A stretch of 64,000 nucleotides of DNA from Formosa sp. Its GTDB lineage: Bacteria > Bacteroidota > Bacteroidia > Flavobacteriales > Flavobacteriaceae. Location of the stretch: positions 1-64,000 of the forward strand of contig JABHDE010000052.1 in the NCBI GenBank assembly GCA_018673215.1, in the 5' to 3' direction. The notes beneath the pieces are model-generated. The model saw nothing but the letters and a program-made list of their open reading frames with translations. It did not search any database and had not been told where the DNA came from. Shown here in pieces: positions 46,143 to 55,569 of the stretch. The position numbers and the translations under genes were made by a program. The first letter of the stretch is position 1; each line of letters begins with the position of its first letter.

Positions 46143-47332
46143 AAAATTCAAAAAAATTAGTCATCGCCTACAGTGGAGGACTGGATACTTCCTATTGTGC
46201 CGTATCCTTGTCAAAAGCTGGCTATGAAGTCCATGCCGTCAGTGTCAACACAGGTGGGTTTACTAAAAGTGATGTGCAAACCATCGAACAAAACGCTTAT
46301 AAAATGGGGGTCTCGACCTATAAAAACATAGATGCCGTGACCATTTTTTATCAAAAAGTAGTGAAGTTTCTTATTTTCGGAAATGTATTAAAAAACAATA
46401 CCTATCCCTTATCCGTCAGTGCTGAACGCATTGTACAAGCCATAGAAATTATTGAGTATGCAAAATCCATCGGGGCGAAATACATCGCACATGGAAGTAC
46501 AGGTGCTGGAAACGATCAAGTGCGTTTTGATATGATTTTTCAAACCCTTGCACCCGAGATTGAAATCATCACACCGATTCGAGATCAGAAACTCACACGA
46601 CAAGAGGAAATAGCCTACCTAAAATTAAATGGTATTGATTTGGATTGGGAAAAAGCAAAGTACTCTATCAATAAAGGACTTTGGGGAACTAGCGTTGGAG
46701 GCGATGAAACACTGACATCTCACTTGGCATTGCCAGAATCAGCCTATCCATCTCAATTAGAATCCGAAACGCCTGAAACAGTCACTCTCACTTTTACCAA
46801 AGGCGAATTGACTGCGCTTGATGGTATCGAGAATTCACCCGAGATCAACATTCAAATTTTAGACGACAGGGCGTCCAAATTTGCCATTGGAAGAGACATT
46901 CATGTCGGGGATACCATTGTTGGGATCAAAGGCCGTGTGGGTTTTGAAGCGGCTGCCGCACTAATTATTGTAAAAGCACATCATTTACTAGAAAAACACA
47001 CCTTGACCAAATGGCAACTTCAGCATAAAGATTATCTGTCTAATTTTTATGGCATGCATTTGCATGAGGGTCAGTATTTAGATCCCGTTATGCGAGATAT
47101 GGAAGCCTTTTTATCCAGCAGTCAACACAGTGTTTTGGGCACAGTTGAAGTGGTTTTAAAACCATATCACTTTTCAATCAACGGCATTCAATCCGCACAT
47201 GATTTGATGAACGCCAAGTTTGGAAGTTATGGCGAAATTAACAACGGTTGGACAGCTGAGGAAGCCAAAGGTTTTATCAAAATTAATGGCAACCAAAACA
47301 AGATACATCAACAAGTAAATTCGGAATTATGA
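46139..47332 (+). CDS. argG: argininosuccinate synthase
   Basis: Joins citrulline and aspartate using ATP. It has 397 residues: the PP-motif AYSGGLDTSYCAVSL, AHGSTGAGNDQVRFDM, NKGLWGTSVGGDETL. It overlaps both neighbours by 4 bases (ATGA-type junctions), so the operon is translationally coupled. Confidence 0.95.
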   Translation: MKNSKKLVIAYSGGLDTSYCAVSLSKAGYEVHAVSVNTGGFTKSDVQTIEQNAYKMGVSTYKNIDAVTIFYQKVVKFLIFGNVLKNNTYPLSVSAERIVQAIEIIEYAKSIGAKYIAHGSTGAGNDQVRFDMIFQTLAPEIEIITPIRDQKLTRQEEIAYLKLNGIDLDWEKAKYSINKGLWGTSVGGDETLTSHLALPESAYPSQLESETPETVTLTFTKGELTALDGIENSPEINIQILDDRASKFAIGRDIHVGDTIVGIKGRVGFEAAAALIIVKAHHLLEKHTLTKWQLQHKDYLSNFYGMHLHEGQYLDPVMRDMEAFLSSSQHSVLGTVEVVLKPYHFSINGIQSAHDLMNAKFGSYGEINNGWTAEEAKGFIKINGNQNKIHQQVNSEL

Positions 47333-48306
47333 TACAAGCAGGGATTATAGGAGGCGCAGGATACACTGCAGGAGAATTGATTCGATTGTTGCTCGTACAC
47401 TCCAAAACCGAGATCAATTTTGTGTATAGTACTTCGAGTGCTGGTAAAAAATTAAGCGCCATTCATCAAGATTTAGTAGGGTCTACAGATCAACTTTTTA
47501 CAGATACTGTCAACACAGAAGTGGATGTTTTATTTCTTTGTTTAGGGCATGGAAACTCAAAAGCTTTTTTAGAAAAGAACTCCTTTTCAAAGGATACAAA
47601 AATCATTGATTTGTCAAACGATTTTAGAGTCACACCAGATGCTGTGTTTCAAAACAAACATTTTATATATGGTTTGCCAGAATTGAACAAATCCGCCATT
47701 CAGTCGGCACAGTACATCGCAAATCCAGGCTGTTTTGCAACAGCTATTCAATTAGCTATTTTACCTTTAGCGGCTAATGGTTTGGTGAAAGATGCCATTC
47801 ATGTCAACGCAGTAACAGGCGCTACCGGCGCAGGAACCGCCTTGTCCCCAACCACCCATTTTACGTGGCGTGTGGATAATTTTTCTCACTATAAAGCATT
47901 TAACCATCAGCACTTGGGAGAGATCCATCAATCGGTAGATGCACTTCAAGACGATTTGAAGAGTGTGATTCATTTTATTCCCAATAGAGGGAATTTCTCA
48001 AGAGGAATATTTGCCACCCTTTATACAAAATACGAGGGCAGTTTAGAGACGGCGAAAGCACTCTTTAAAAGCTATTATAAGGATGCAGAATTTACGACGG
48101 TTTCGGATGATCCCTTACATTTAAAACAAGTGGTCAATACCAATAAATGTTTATTGCATTTGGAAGTGCATGAGGGAAAACTGCTCATTACAAGTGCGAT
48201 CGACAATTTACTCAAAGGTGCTTCTGGTCAAGCCGTTCACAACATGAATTTGATGTTTGGGTTTGAAGCACATTTGGGATTACAACTTAAAGCTAATTAT
48301 TTTTAA
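47329..48306 (+). CDS. argC: N-acetyl-gamma-glutamyl-phosphate reductase
   Basis: NADPH-dependent third step of ornithine synthesis, 325 residues. It has GGAGYTAGELIRLL for NADP binding, the active-site Cys in ANPGCFATAIQLA, TGATGAGTALSP and the late His region FIPNRGNFSRGI. It overlaps the argG stop by 4 bases. Confidence 0.95.
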   Translation: MIQAGIIGGAGYTAGELIRLLLVHSKTEINFVYSTSSAGKKLSAIHQDLVGSTDQLFTDTVNTEVDVLFLCLGHGNSKAFLEKNSFSKDTKIIDLSNDFRVTPDAVFQNKHFIYGLPELNKSAIQSAQYIANPGCFATAIQLAILPLAANGLVKDAIHVNAVTGATGAGTALSPTTHFTWRVDNFSHYKAFNHQHLGEIHQSVDALQDDLKSVIHFIPNRGNFSRGIFATLYTKYEGSLETAKALFKSYYKDAEFTTVSDDPLHLKQVVNTNKCLLHLEVHEGKLLITSAIDNLLKGASGQAVHNMNLMFGFEAHLGLQLKANYF

Positions 48307-48317
48307 ATAACAACAGT

Positions 48318-49112
48318 ATGAAAATAGCAATCATAGGTACAGGAAATTTAGGAAGTTCTATTGCCAAAGGGCTTATTACGAACAATGCGATTACGACTTT
48401 GTATCTTACAAAACGAAATGTCAATGGCTTAGCAGATTTTGAGGGTTATAAAAATGTATTTTTAACTTCTGATAATACAAAAGCCATCCAGCAATCGGAT
48501 ATAATTATTTTTGCTGTCCAACCTGCGCATTTAGAAACAATCCTTACGGAAGTCCAGCCCTTTTTAACAGAAAAACACGTGTTGATTTCGACCATTACAG
48601 GCTTTTCAATTTCAAGAATAGAAAGCCTCGTAGGAAAGGATCAATTTATCATTAGAGCGATGCCAAACACGGCTATTGCAGTCGGAAAATCTATGACTTG
48701 TTTATGTAGTAATGAAATAGGCAAACAACGTTTAGCCGTTGCAGAAGCTATCTTCAACCGTTTGGGTACGACCATCTCCATACCAGAACAACAAATGCAA
48801 GCTGCCACTGTTGTTTGTGCGAGCGGAATTGCCTTTTGGATGCGTTTGATTCGTGCCACCACACAAGCCGCTATTCAACTTGGATTTGACGCTGAAGAAG
48901 CTCAAAAATTAGCTATGTTTACCTGTGAGGGTGCTGCTAATTTATTGATTAGTTCTGGAAATCATCCTGAACAAGAAATTGACCGAGTGACTACGCCAAA
49001 TGGATGTACTATTGAAGGATTGAATGAGATGGAACACAAAGGATTGAGCTCGTCGCTGATTCAAGGAATGGTTGCTTCATTTGATAAAATTAATAGTATT
49101 AAAGCCCAGTAA
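48318..49112 (+). CDS. proC: pyrroline-5-carboxylate reductase
   Basis: Last enzyme of proline synthesis, reducing P5C to proline. It has 264 residues: an N-terminal Rossmann domain (IGTGNLGSSIAKGL), IIRAMPNTAIAVGKSMT and a C-terminal dimer domain with VTTPNGCTIEGLNEME. It lies inside the arginine operon between argC and argD, with gaps of 11 and 2 bases, so proline and arginine synthesis share one transcript. Confidence 0.95.
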   Translation: MKIAIIGTGNLGSSIAKGLITNNAITTLYLTKRNVNGLADFEGYKNVFLTSDNTKAIQQSDIIIFAVQPAHLETILTEVQPFLTEKHVLISTITGFSISRIESLVGKDQFIIRAMPNTAIAVGKSMTCLCSNEIGKQRLAVAEAIFNRLGTTISIPEQQMQAATVVCASGIAFWMRLIRATTQAAIQLGFDAEEAQKLAMFTCEGAANLLISSGNHPEQEIDRVTTPNGCTIEGLNEMEHKGLSSSLIQGMVASFDKINSIKAQ

Positions 49113-49114
49113 TT

Positions 49115-50239
49115 ATGAGTCTATTTGATGTCTATCCACTTTTTGATGTGACGCCTGTAAAGGCAAACGATGTTTATTTGTATGACGAAAAAGGAACCCA
49201 GTATTTGGACCTTTACGGTGGTCATGCCGTAATCTCAATTGGACATTCCCATCCTGTTTATGTGAACGCACTGACCAATCAACTTCAAAATATTGGCTTC
49301 TATAGCAATGCTGTACAAAACCCACTTCAAAACAAGTTAGCAGAGCGATTGGAGGAATTATCGGGGTGCAAGAACTACAATTTATTCATGTGTAGCTCTG
49401 GAGCAGAAGCCAACGAAAATGCTCTAAAATTAGCCTCCTTTCACACCAATAAAGCCACTGTGATTGCATTTGATAACTCCTTTCATGGACGCACTTCCGC
49501 CTGTGTAGCAGCTACGGACAACCCAAAAATTGTGGCTCCTATAAATGCCCAACAACAAGTCCGTTTTTTACCACTTGGAGATTTAGATTTGGTTGAAATT
49601 ACTTTAAAATCTGAGCCTGTTTGCGCCATCATAATTGAGTGTATTCAAGGAGTCGGTGGACTTGATGAAAGTAGCACCAATTTTTATAAAGGACTTGAAT
49701 TACTATGTAAGACCTATAATACCGTCTTGATAGCCGATGAGGTTCAATCTGGCTTTGGGCGTACCGGTGATTTTTTTGCCTTCCAAAAACACGGAATTAC
49801 GCCTCATATTATTTCGATGGCGAAGGGGATGGGCAACGGATTTCCAGTCGGTGGAATTTTGATTCATCCTTCTATAAAAGCCTCCTTTGGACTGTTGGGA
49901 ACCACCTTTGGCGGCAATCATTTGGCGTGTGCGGCAACCTTGGCTGTTTTGGAGGTTTTGGAATCCGAGAATTTAATGCAAAATGCAAAAGAAATGTCGG
50001 CCTATTTTATGGAAAAAGCCACATCCATTCCTAAACTAAAAAAACTCAAAGGACGAGGTTTAATGCTCGGATTGGAATTTGATTTTCCTGTTGCAGCTCT
50101 TCGTAAAAGACTGCTATTTGATCATTTTTTATTTACCGGGAGTTCTAAAAACCCAAACCTAATTCGGATTTTACCACCCTTAACAATTAAAAAGGAACAT
50201 ATTGATTTATTTTTTAAAGCTTTAGCACAAAAATTATAA
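49115..50239 (+). CDS. argD: acetylornithine aminotransferase
   Basis: Class III PLP aminotransferase, 374 residues. The PLP lysine is in ISMAKGMGNGFPVG, the cofactor Asp in LIADEVQSGFGRTG, with CSSGAEANENALKLA and FHGRT also visible. It converts N-acetylglutamate semialdehyde to N-acetylornithine in this operon context. It starts 2 bases after proC. Confidence 0.93.
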   Translation: MSLFDVYPLFDVTPVKANDVYLYDEKGTQYLDLYGGHAVISIGHSHPVYVNALTNQLQNIGFYSNAVQNPLQNKLAERLEELSGCKNYNLFMCSSGAEANENALKLASFHTNKATVIAFDNSFHGRTSACVAATDNPKIVAPINAQQQVRFLPLGDLDLVEITLKSEPVCAIIIECIQGVGGLDESSTNFYKGLELLCKTYNTVLIADEVQSGFGRTGDFFAFQKHGITPHIISMAKGMGNGFPVGGILIHPSIKASFGLLGTTFGGNHLACAATLAVLEVLESENLMQNAKEMSAYFMEKATSIPKLKKLKGRGLMLGLEFDFPVAALRKRLLFDHFLFTGSSKNPNLIRILPPLTIKKEHIDLFFKALAQKL

Positions 50240-50267
50240 ATCAATAATAAACGATATATCTAAGTAC

Positions 50268-51203
50268 ATGAATAATTATATAAAAATTAAAGATCTTTCA
50301 TCCGTTGCATCTGCGGTTCAAGAGGCGATTGCAATAAAATCCGATCCGTATAAATATCGAAGCTTAGGAGCGCAAAAAACCTTAGTTATGTTGTTTTTTA
50401 ATGCCAGCCTTCGCACGCGTTTAAGTACCGAAAAAGCGGCCAAATATTTAGGGATGGACGTCATTGTATTGAACGTAACCGACGCATGGCAATTAGAATT
50501 TGAATCGGGAGTGGTCATGAATCTAGATAAATCGGAACATGTGAAAGAAGCGGCACAAGTGATTTCGCAGTATGCAGATATTTTAGCGGTTCGTGCCTTT
50601 CCGTCTTTAGTAGATAAAGAAAAGGATTTATCCGAATGGATTCTCAACAGTTTTGTAACCCATGCGACAGTGCCAATTGTTAATATGGAAAGCGCGACGG
50701 GACATCCGCTGCAAGCATTGGCCGATGCTATTACCATTGAAGAATTAAAAAACACTCCAAAGCCTAAAGTAGTTCTATCCTGGACACCACACCCCAAAGC
50801 ATTGCCTCATGCGGTTGCCAATTCATTTATAGAAATGATGCAAAATATTGATGTTGATTTTAGCATGACACATCCAAAAGGCTATGAATTAAATCCAGAA
50901 ATCGTTAAAGATACGCCCGTCATTTATGACCAAGAAGCAGCCCTTAAAGATGCCGATTTTGTGTATGTCAAAAATTGGAGTAACTATAAAGATTATGGCA
51001 AAATCACCTCTCAAGATCCTCAATGGATGATGACCAAAGAAAAACTAGGAACAGCCAAATTTATGCATTGCTTGCCTGTCCGTCGAAATGTTGTAGTTGA
51101 AGATGCGGTTTTAGACAGTGAGCAATCGGCGGTGATTGCACAATCAAATAATCGAACCTATGCGGCTCAATTGGTGTTGAAAAAAATTCTTGAAAATGGA
51201 TAA
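50268..51203 (+). CDS. argF': N-acyl-ornithine carbamoyltransferase (ArgF' type)
   Basis: A 311-residue transcarbamylase carbamoylating N-acetyl- or N-succinyl-ornithine rather than ornithine. It has the carbamoyl-phosphate loop FFNASLRTRLST, ESATGHPLQALADAITI, WTPHPKALPHAV and FMHCLPVRRNVVV, all typical of the Bacteroides SOTCase/Xanthomonas AOTCase group. The residue reported to separate these activities (Pro90 or Glu92) aligns with Ser89 here (LDKSEH), so the acyl group is not settled by sequence. Confidence 0.9.
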   Translation: MNNYIKIKDLSSVASAVQEAIAIKSDPYKYRSLGAQKTLVMLFFNASLRTRLSTEKAAKYLGMDVIVLNVTDAWQLEFESGVVMNLDKSEHVKEAAQVISQYADILAVRAFPSLVDKEKDLSEWILNSFVTHATVPIVNMESATGHPLQALADAITIEELKNTPKPKVVLSWTPHPKALPHAVANSFIEMMQNIDVDFSMTHPKGYELNPEIVKDTPVIYDQEAALKDADFVYVKNWSNYKDYGKITSQDPQWMMTKEKLGTAKFMHCLPVRRNVVVEDAVLDSEQSAVIAQSNNRTYAAQLVLKKILENG

Positions 51204-51984
51204 AAAGAACACACTCAAGATTATTAAAATAGGAGGGAATGTCATCGACGATCCAACTGCGTTATCTTTATTTTTAGACACTTTTTCATCTTTAGAAGGT
51301 TCTAAAATATTGGTGCATGGTGGCGGAAAATCGGCAACAGCTTTAGCACAAAAAACTGGACTGGAAGTACAGATGGTAGATGGCAGACGCATCACCGATG
51401 CTGCAACTTTAGAACTCATTACGATGGTCTATGCAGGAAAAATTAACAAAACAATCGTCGCTCAACTACAAGCCTTGGATTGCAATGCGCTTGGATTTAC
51501 AGGCGCTGATGCCAATACCATTACTTCTAAAAAACGTCCAATTTCAACCATCGATTATGGGTTTGTGGGCGATGTTGAAAAGGTAGAAACTTCGACTTTG
51601 GAACTGCTATTGAATCATGGTATTTCTCCTGTTTTTTGTGCCTTGACCCACGATCAAAACGGACAGCTTTTAAATACCAATGCCGATACGATTGCTTCTG
51701 AATTAGCCATTGCTTTTGCAGCTAAATTTGAGGTGGAACTGTATTATTGTTTTGAAAAAAAGGGCGTTTTAGAAGATGTGAACGACGAGAGTTCGGTCAT
51801 TGAAAAAATCACCCAAACTTCTTATAAAGAATTATTAGACTCCCAAGTGATTTACGAAGGGATGTTACCAAAACTAAACAACTGTTTTCATGCTTTAGAA
51901 CATCAAGTCTTTAAAGTGTGCATCGGGAAACCAGAAATGTTGCTTGATCCCAAAGCGATTTTCACAACACTTACGATCCAATGA
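51196..51984 (+). CDS. argB: acetylglutamate kinase
   Basis: Amino-acid kinase, 262 residues, phosphorylating N-acetylglutamate. It has IKIGGNVIDDP, LVHGGGKSATALAQKTGL, VDGRRITDAATLELITMV and NTNADTIASELAIAF. Start ATG 51196 (MDKKNTLKIIKIGG) overlaps the argF' stop by 8 bases. It lacks the N-terminal helix of arginine-inhibited hexameric kinases, so feedback inhibition by arginine is less likely. Confidence 0.93.
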   Translation: MDKKNTLKIIKIGGNVIDDPTALSLFLDTFSSLEGSKILVHGGGKSATALAQKTGLEVQMVDGRRITDAATLELITMVYAGKINKTIVAQLQALDCNALGFTGADANTITSKKRPISTIDYGFVGDVEKVETSTLELLLNHGISPVFCALTHDQNGQLLNTNADTIASELAIAFAAKFEVELYYCFEKKGVLEDVNDESSVIEKITQTSYKELLDSQVIYEGMLPKLNNCFHALEHQVFKVCIGKPEMLLDPKAIFTTLTIQ

Positions 51985-53045
51985 CCCTAGATAACTTAAC
52001 GGCCTCTGCCATACAATTATTAAAAGATTTAATTGAGATTCCGTCCTTTTCATCAGAAGAAGATTTAACTGCTGCGCGGATTGAACAGTGGTTTACTGAG
52101 CATCAGATCCCGTTTCACCGTTCTCAAAATAATATTTGGGCAACCAATGTACACTTTGATGCGTCCAAACCCACACTACTTTTAAACTCACATCACGATA
52201 CCGTAAAACCAAATAATGGCTTTACCAAAGATCCGTTTGAGGCAGAAGTTGAAAATGGAAAACTATATGGACTAGGGAGTAACGATGCGGGAGGCTGTTT
52301 GGTCTCTTTGATAGCGACTTTTACGCATTTTTATGCACAAAAAAATCTAAATTACAATCTCGTACTCGTCGCTTCTGCAGAAGAAGAGAGTAGTGGTGAT
52401 GCAGGTCTCAACAGTATGCTGTCCATCATTCCAAATATTGATGTTGCCATTGTTGGAGAACCGACTTTAATGCAACTCGCTGTGGCCGAAAAAGGCTTGG
52501 TGGTATTTGATGCAGTTGTCAAAGGAACACCTGGACATGCCGCACATCCCAATAATGATAATGCAATTTATAATACAATTGAGGTGCTGCAATGGTTCAA
52601 AGATTTCCGTTTCGAAAAAGATTCGGACTCTTTAGGACCTGTAAAAATGACGGTGACACAAATTCATGCGGGCAAGCAACACAACGCAATTCCAGCAGGG
52701 GTAGAATTGGTGGTCGATGTGCGTGTCAACGATCAATATAGCAACAAAGAAATCGTCGAAATTCTTCAAATTGAAGCTCCTTGTGATTCGATAATTCCAA
52801 GAGGTTTAAAACTCAATTCGTCCTCGATTCCTGTGGCGCATCCCTTGGTTCAAGCCGGGATTGCATTGGGACGCGAGACTTATGGATCACCCACACTTTC
52901 AGACCAATCGGTATTGAGCTGTCCGTCCTTAAAATTAGGACCTGGCGACAGCACCCGTTCCCACACTGCGGATGAATTTATTTACATCGATGAAATTAAA
53001 GAAGGCGTGGCATTATATATTCAATTATTAACTAAAATACTATAG
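51981..53045 (+). CDS. argE: M20 deacylase, probable acetylornithine/acetylcitrulline deacetylase
   Basis: A 354-residue zinc M20 hydrolase: NSHHDTVKP (metal His and catalytic Asp), GSNDAGGCLVSL (bridging Asp), ASAEEESSGDAG (base and metal Glu), and a late metal-ligand His in DSTRSHTADEFI. With an ArgF'-type transcarbamylase upstream, its natural substrate is probably N-acetylcitrulline (or N-succinylcitrulline). It overlaps argB by 4 bases. Confidence 0.9.
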   Translation: MTLDNLTASAIQLLKDLIEIPSFSSEEDLTAARIEQWFTEHQIPFHRSQNNIWATNVHFDASKPTLLLNSHHDTVKPNNGFTKDPFEAEVENGKLYGLGSNDAGGCLVSLIATFTHFYAQKNLNYNLVLVASAEEESSGDAGLNSMLSIIPNIDVAIVGEPTLMQLAVAEKGLVVFDAVVKGTPGHAAHPNNDNAIYNTIEVLQWFKDFRFEKDSDSLGPVKMTVTQIHAGKQHNAIPAGVELVVDVRVNDQYSNKEIVEILQIEAPCDSIIPRGLKLNSSSIPVAHPLVQAGIALGRETYGSPTLSDQSVLSCPSLKLGPGDSTRSHTADEFIYIDEIKEGVALYIQLLTKIL

Positions 53046-53047
53046 CT

Positions 53048-54322
53048 ATGAAACTTTGGGATAAAGGCATTTCAATTGATGCATTCATTGAAAAATTTAC
53101 GGTTGGAAACGACCGTGAAATCGATCTTAAAATTGCAACTTATGATGTTCAAGCTTCCTTGGCGCATGCACAAATGTTGGTCAAAATAGGGCTTCTAAAT
53201 TCGGAAGAACTCAAAGCAATCGAAGTGGTGTTTGACCGCCTTCAATCACAGCTCAGTGAAGGTACTTTTGTGATCGATGCTCAGTTTGAGGACATTCACT
53301 CCAAATTGGAGTATGAACTCACCAAAGCCTTGGGTGATACGGGTAAAAAAATCCATACGGCTCGCTCTAGAAACGATCAAGTTTTGGTGGCCTTACAATT
53401 GTATTACAAGGCGAGTTTGGGTTCTATACAACATAAAACTAAAAGTTTTTTTGAAACTTTAATTGCCTTGGCAGATACCCATAAATCGGCCTTGTTGCCA
53501 GGTTACACACATTTGCAAGTTGCCATGCCATCCTCTTTTGGACTGTGGTTTTCTGCCTATGCAGAATCGCTTATTGACGATGTGTATGTATTACAAGCGG
53601 CTCAAAAAGTGGTGGATCAAAATCCTTTGGGATCGGCAGCGGGTTATGGGAGTTCGTTTCCCATTGACAGAGAATTTACCACCAAAGCCCTTGGGTTTCA
53701 AACCCTCAAATATAACGTGGTGGCGGCACAAATGAGTCGCGGGAAAAACGAACGTATCGTCGCGTCTGCTTTAGGGAATTTAGCCAATACGCTCGGAAAA
53801 ATGGCGACGGATATTTGCTTATATATGAGTCAAAATTTTGATTTTATTGGGTTTCCAGAGTCACTCACCACGGGCAGCAGTATCATGCCCCATAAGAAAA
53901 ACCCGGATGTTTTTGAATTGATTCGTGGGAAGTGTAATAAGCTCCAAAGTTTAGAAACCGAGATGCTATTGATTAGCAATAACTTGCCCAGTGGTTACCA
54001 CCGCGATTTTCAGTTGTTAAAAGAAAACATGATTCAAGGCTTTGAAGAGCTGGAAGCTATTTTGGATATTTTTAATTATGCCATTCAGGAAATTCAAGTG
54101 AAAAAAATTGATTTGAAAGACCCTAAATACCAGTATCTCTTTACGGTGGACAGTATCAATAACTTGGTGCTCCAAGGGGCGTCGTTTCGAGAAGCCTACC
54201 AGACTATTGGAGCGCAAGTACAGTCAGGGACTTACAAGTCCGACACCCGCATTCCGCATACCCATTTAGGGAGTATTCACAATTTAGGATTGGATGAAAT
54301 CAGTGCTAAATATCCGTTGTAA
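53048..54322 (+). CDS. argH: argininosuccinate lyase
   Basis: Last enzyme of arginine synthesis (fumarase/aspartase superfamily), 424 residues. It has HTARSRNDQVLVALQL, PGYTHLQVAMPSSFG and the signature GSSIMPHKKNPDVFELIRG. It is the end of the operon, 2 bases after argE, and converges on the AI-2E transporter gene. Confidence 0.96.
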   Translation: MKLWDKGISIDAFIEKFTVGNDREIDLKIATYDVQASLAHAQMLVKIGLLNSEELKAIEVVFDRLQSQLSEGTFVIDAQFEDIHSKLEYELTKALGDTGKKIHTARSRNDQVLVALQLYYKASLGSIQHKTKSFFETLIALADTHKSALLPGYTHLQVAMPSSFGLWFSAYAESLIDDVYVLQAAQKVVDQNPLGSAAGYGSSFPIDREFTTKALGFQTLKYNVVAAQMSRGKNERIVASALGNLANTLGKMATDICLYMSQNFDFIGFPESLTTGSSIMPHKKNPDVFELIRGKCNKLQSLETEMLLISNNLPSGYHRDFQLLKENMIQGFEELEAILDIFNYAIQEIQVKKIDLKDPKYQYLFTVDSINNLVLQGASFREAYQTIGAQVQSGTYKSDTRIPHTHLGSIHNLGLDEISAKYPL

Positions 54323-54334
54323 GCAATGATGTAA

Positions 54335-55417
54335 TCACAACTCTTTCGTCAGCGACTTGACAATCTTATTATCCGCTAAAAACGCTTTTAAAATCACTTT
54401 GAGAGCGGTGTAAGAAGGAATTGCCAAAATCATTCCGGTGACGCCAAACAGAATGCCTGCAATGATGATGACTAGAAAAATTTCGAGGGGATGCGACTTC
54501 ACGCTTTTTGAAAAAATGAGGGGTTGGCTCACAAAATTATCAATGAGTTGTGCAAACACATATCCAATGAACACATAGGTTGTTTTTGGAAGAATTTCAC
54601 TTTGAAAATCCAATCCAAGGTTGCTGCTCATACTTAAAAAGAGCATTAAAAAACAACCGATCAAGGGTCCTATATAGGGGATCAAATTTAGTAAGGCACA
54701 TAAAAAGGCAATGACAATACTGTTTTCGATTCCAAAAATCATCAGAATAACAGAGTAGATGATAAACAGGATAGTGATTTGACATACCAATCCAATAAAA
54801 TACCGAGAGAGTAAATGCTTGATCGTTTCTATGGATTTTCTCAATTTGGATTCACTTTTTTTGTTGGTAAAAACAAATATTGAATTCTCCATGATTTGAG
54901 TGTCTTTCATTAGGAAAAAAGTAATAAACGCCACTGAAAACAAGCCAATACTCAAGGTGCCAATCGTTCCCACAATATTATTCAAGAAATTTGGGATGAC
55001 ATTGATATTTTCTAACAGATCGTAATGTTTCATTTCATCGAGAACATTAATGCCACGCGACAAAAAGGAGGTATTGATTTGAGTGATTAAATTCTGGATG
55101 GTTTCTTGAAGTTGTTCTAGGTTTAGGAGCGAAAGATTTTCGCCTTGTTTTTTAATTAGTGGAATGAACAGACTGATAAGTCCCATGAAAATCAAAAAGA
55201 AAAATGTCATTGTTGACACGACTGCCAAACCATTTGGGAATTTCAACTTTTGTTTTAAAAACAAATTTAGGGGCCTTCCTACGAGGGCAATCACAGAAGC
55301 GATGGCAATATAAACAAGAACCGATTGAATTTTATATAAGAAAAACAGCAACAAAAAAACTCCGACCAAGATAGCGATGGTTTTTAAAATACTTTTAGTG
55401 AGAGCGTTTGAGTTCAT
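54335..55417 (-). CDS. AI-2E family transporter (PerM/YdiK-like)
   Basis: A 360-residue inner-membrane protein with about eight hydrophobic segments, typical of the UPF0118/AI-2E exporter family: FLCALLNLIPYIGPLIGCFLMLF, DNFVSQPLIFSKSVKSHPLEIFLVII and GMILAIPSYTALKVIL near the end. The substrate is unknown (autoinducer, ions or lipid have been proposed for family members). Confidence 0.9.
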   Translation of the reverse strand: MNSNALTKSILKTIAILVGVFLLLFFLYKIQSVLVYIAIASVIALVGRPLNLFLKQKLKFPNGLAVVSTMTFFFLIFMGLISLFIPLIKKQGENLSLLNLEQLQETIQNLITQINTSFLSRGINVLDEMKHYDLLENINVIPNFLNNIVGTIGTLSIGLFSVAFITFFLMKDTQIMENSIFVFTNKKSESKLRKSIETIKHLLSRYFIGLVCQITILFIIYSVILMIFGIENSIVIAFLCALLNLIPYIGPLIGCFLMLFLSMSSNLGLDFQSEILPKTTYVFIGYVFAQLIDNFVSQPLIFSKSVKSHPLEIFLVIIIAGILFGVTGMILAIPSYTALKVILKAFLADNKIVKSLTKEL

Positions 55418-55569
55418 CGAATTTAAGTTTGCTATAAATGTAGCAAAAATTTAAAAACGAATGACTAAAACAGCTTCTGTTTCTATTGAAATAGTAAAAT
55501 GCAATGAAATCATTTTTGAATCAATATTTTATATATTTTTACAAGTATAAATTAACCAATATTTTTAAT

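Noticed and set aside
55551-55569. TTAACCAATATTTTT before the CotH-type gene as a target of the tandem sRNA linker
   Set aside because: Only about 7 bases of complementarity, and TTAACC-type stretches also occur before other genes here (for example near 21221 and 37969); it does not exceed chance.
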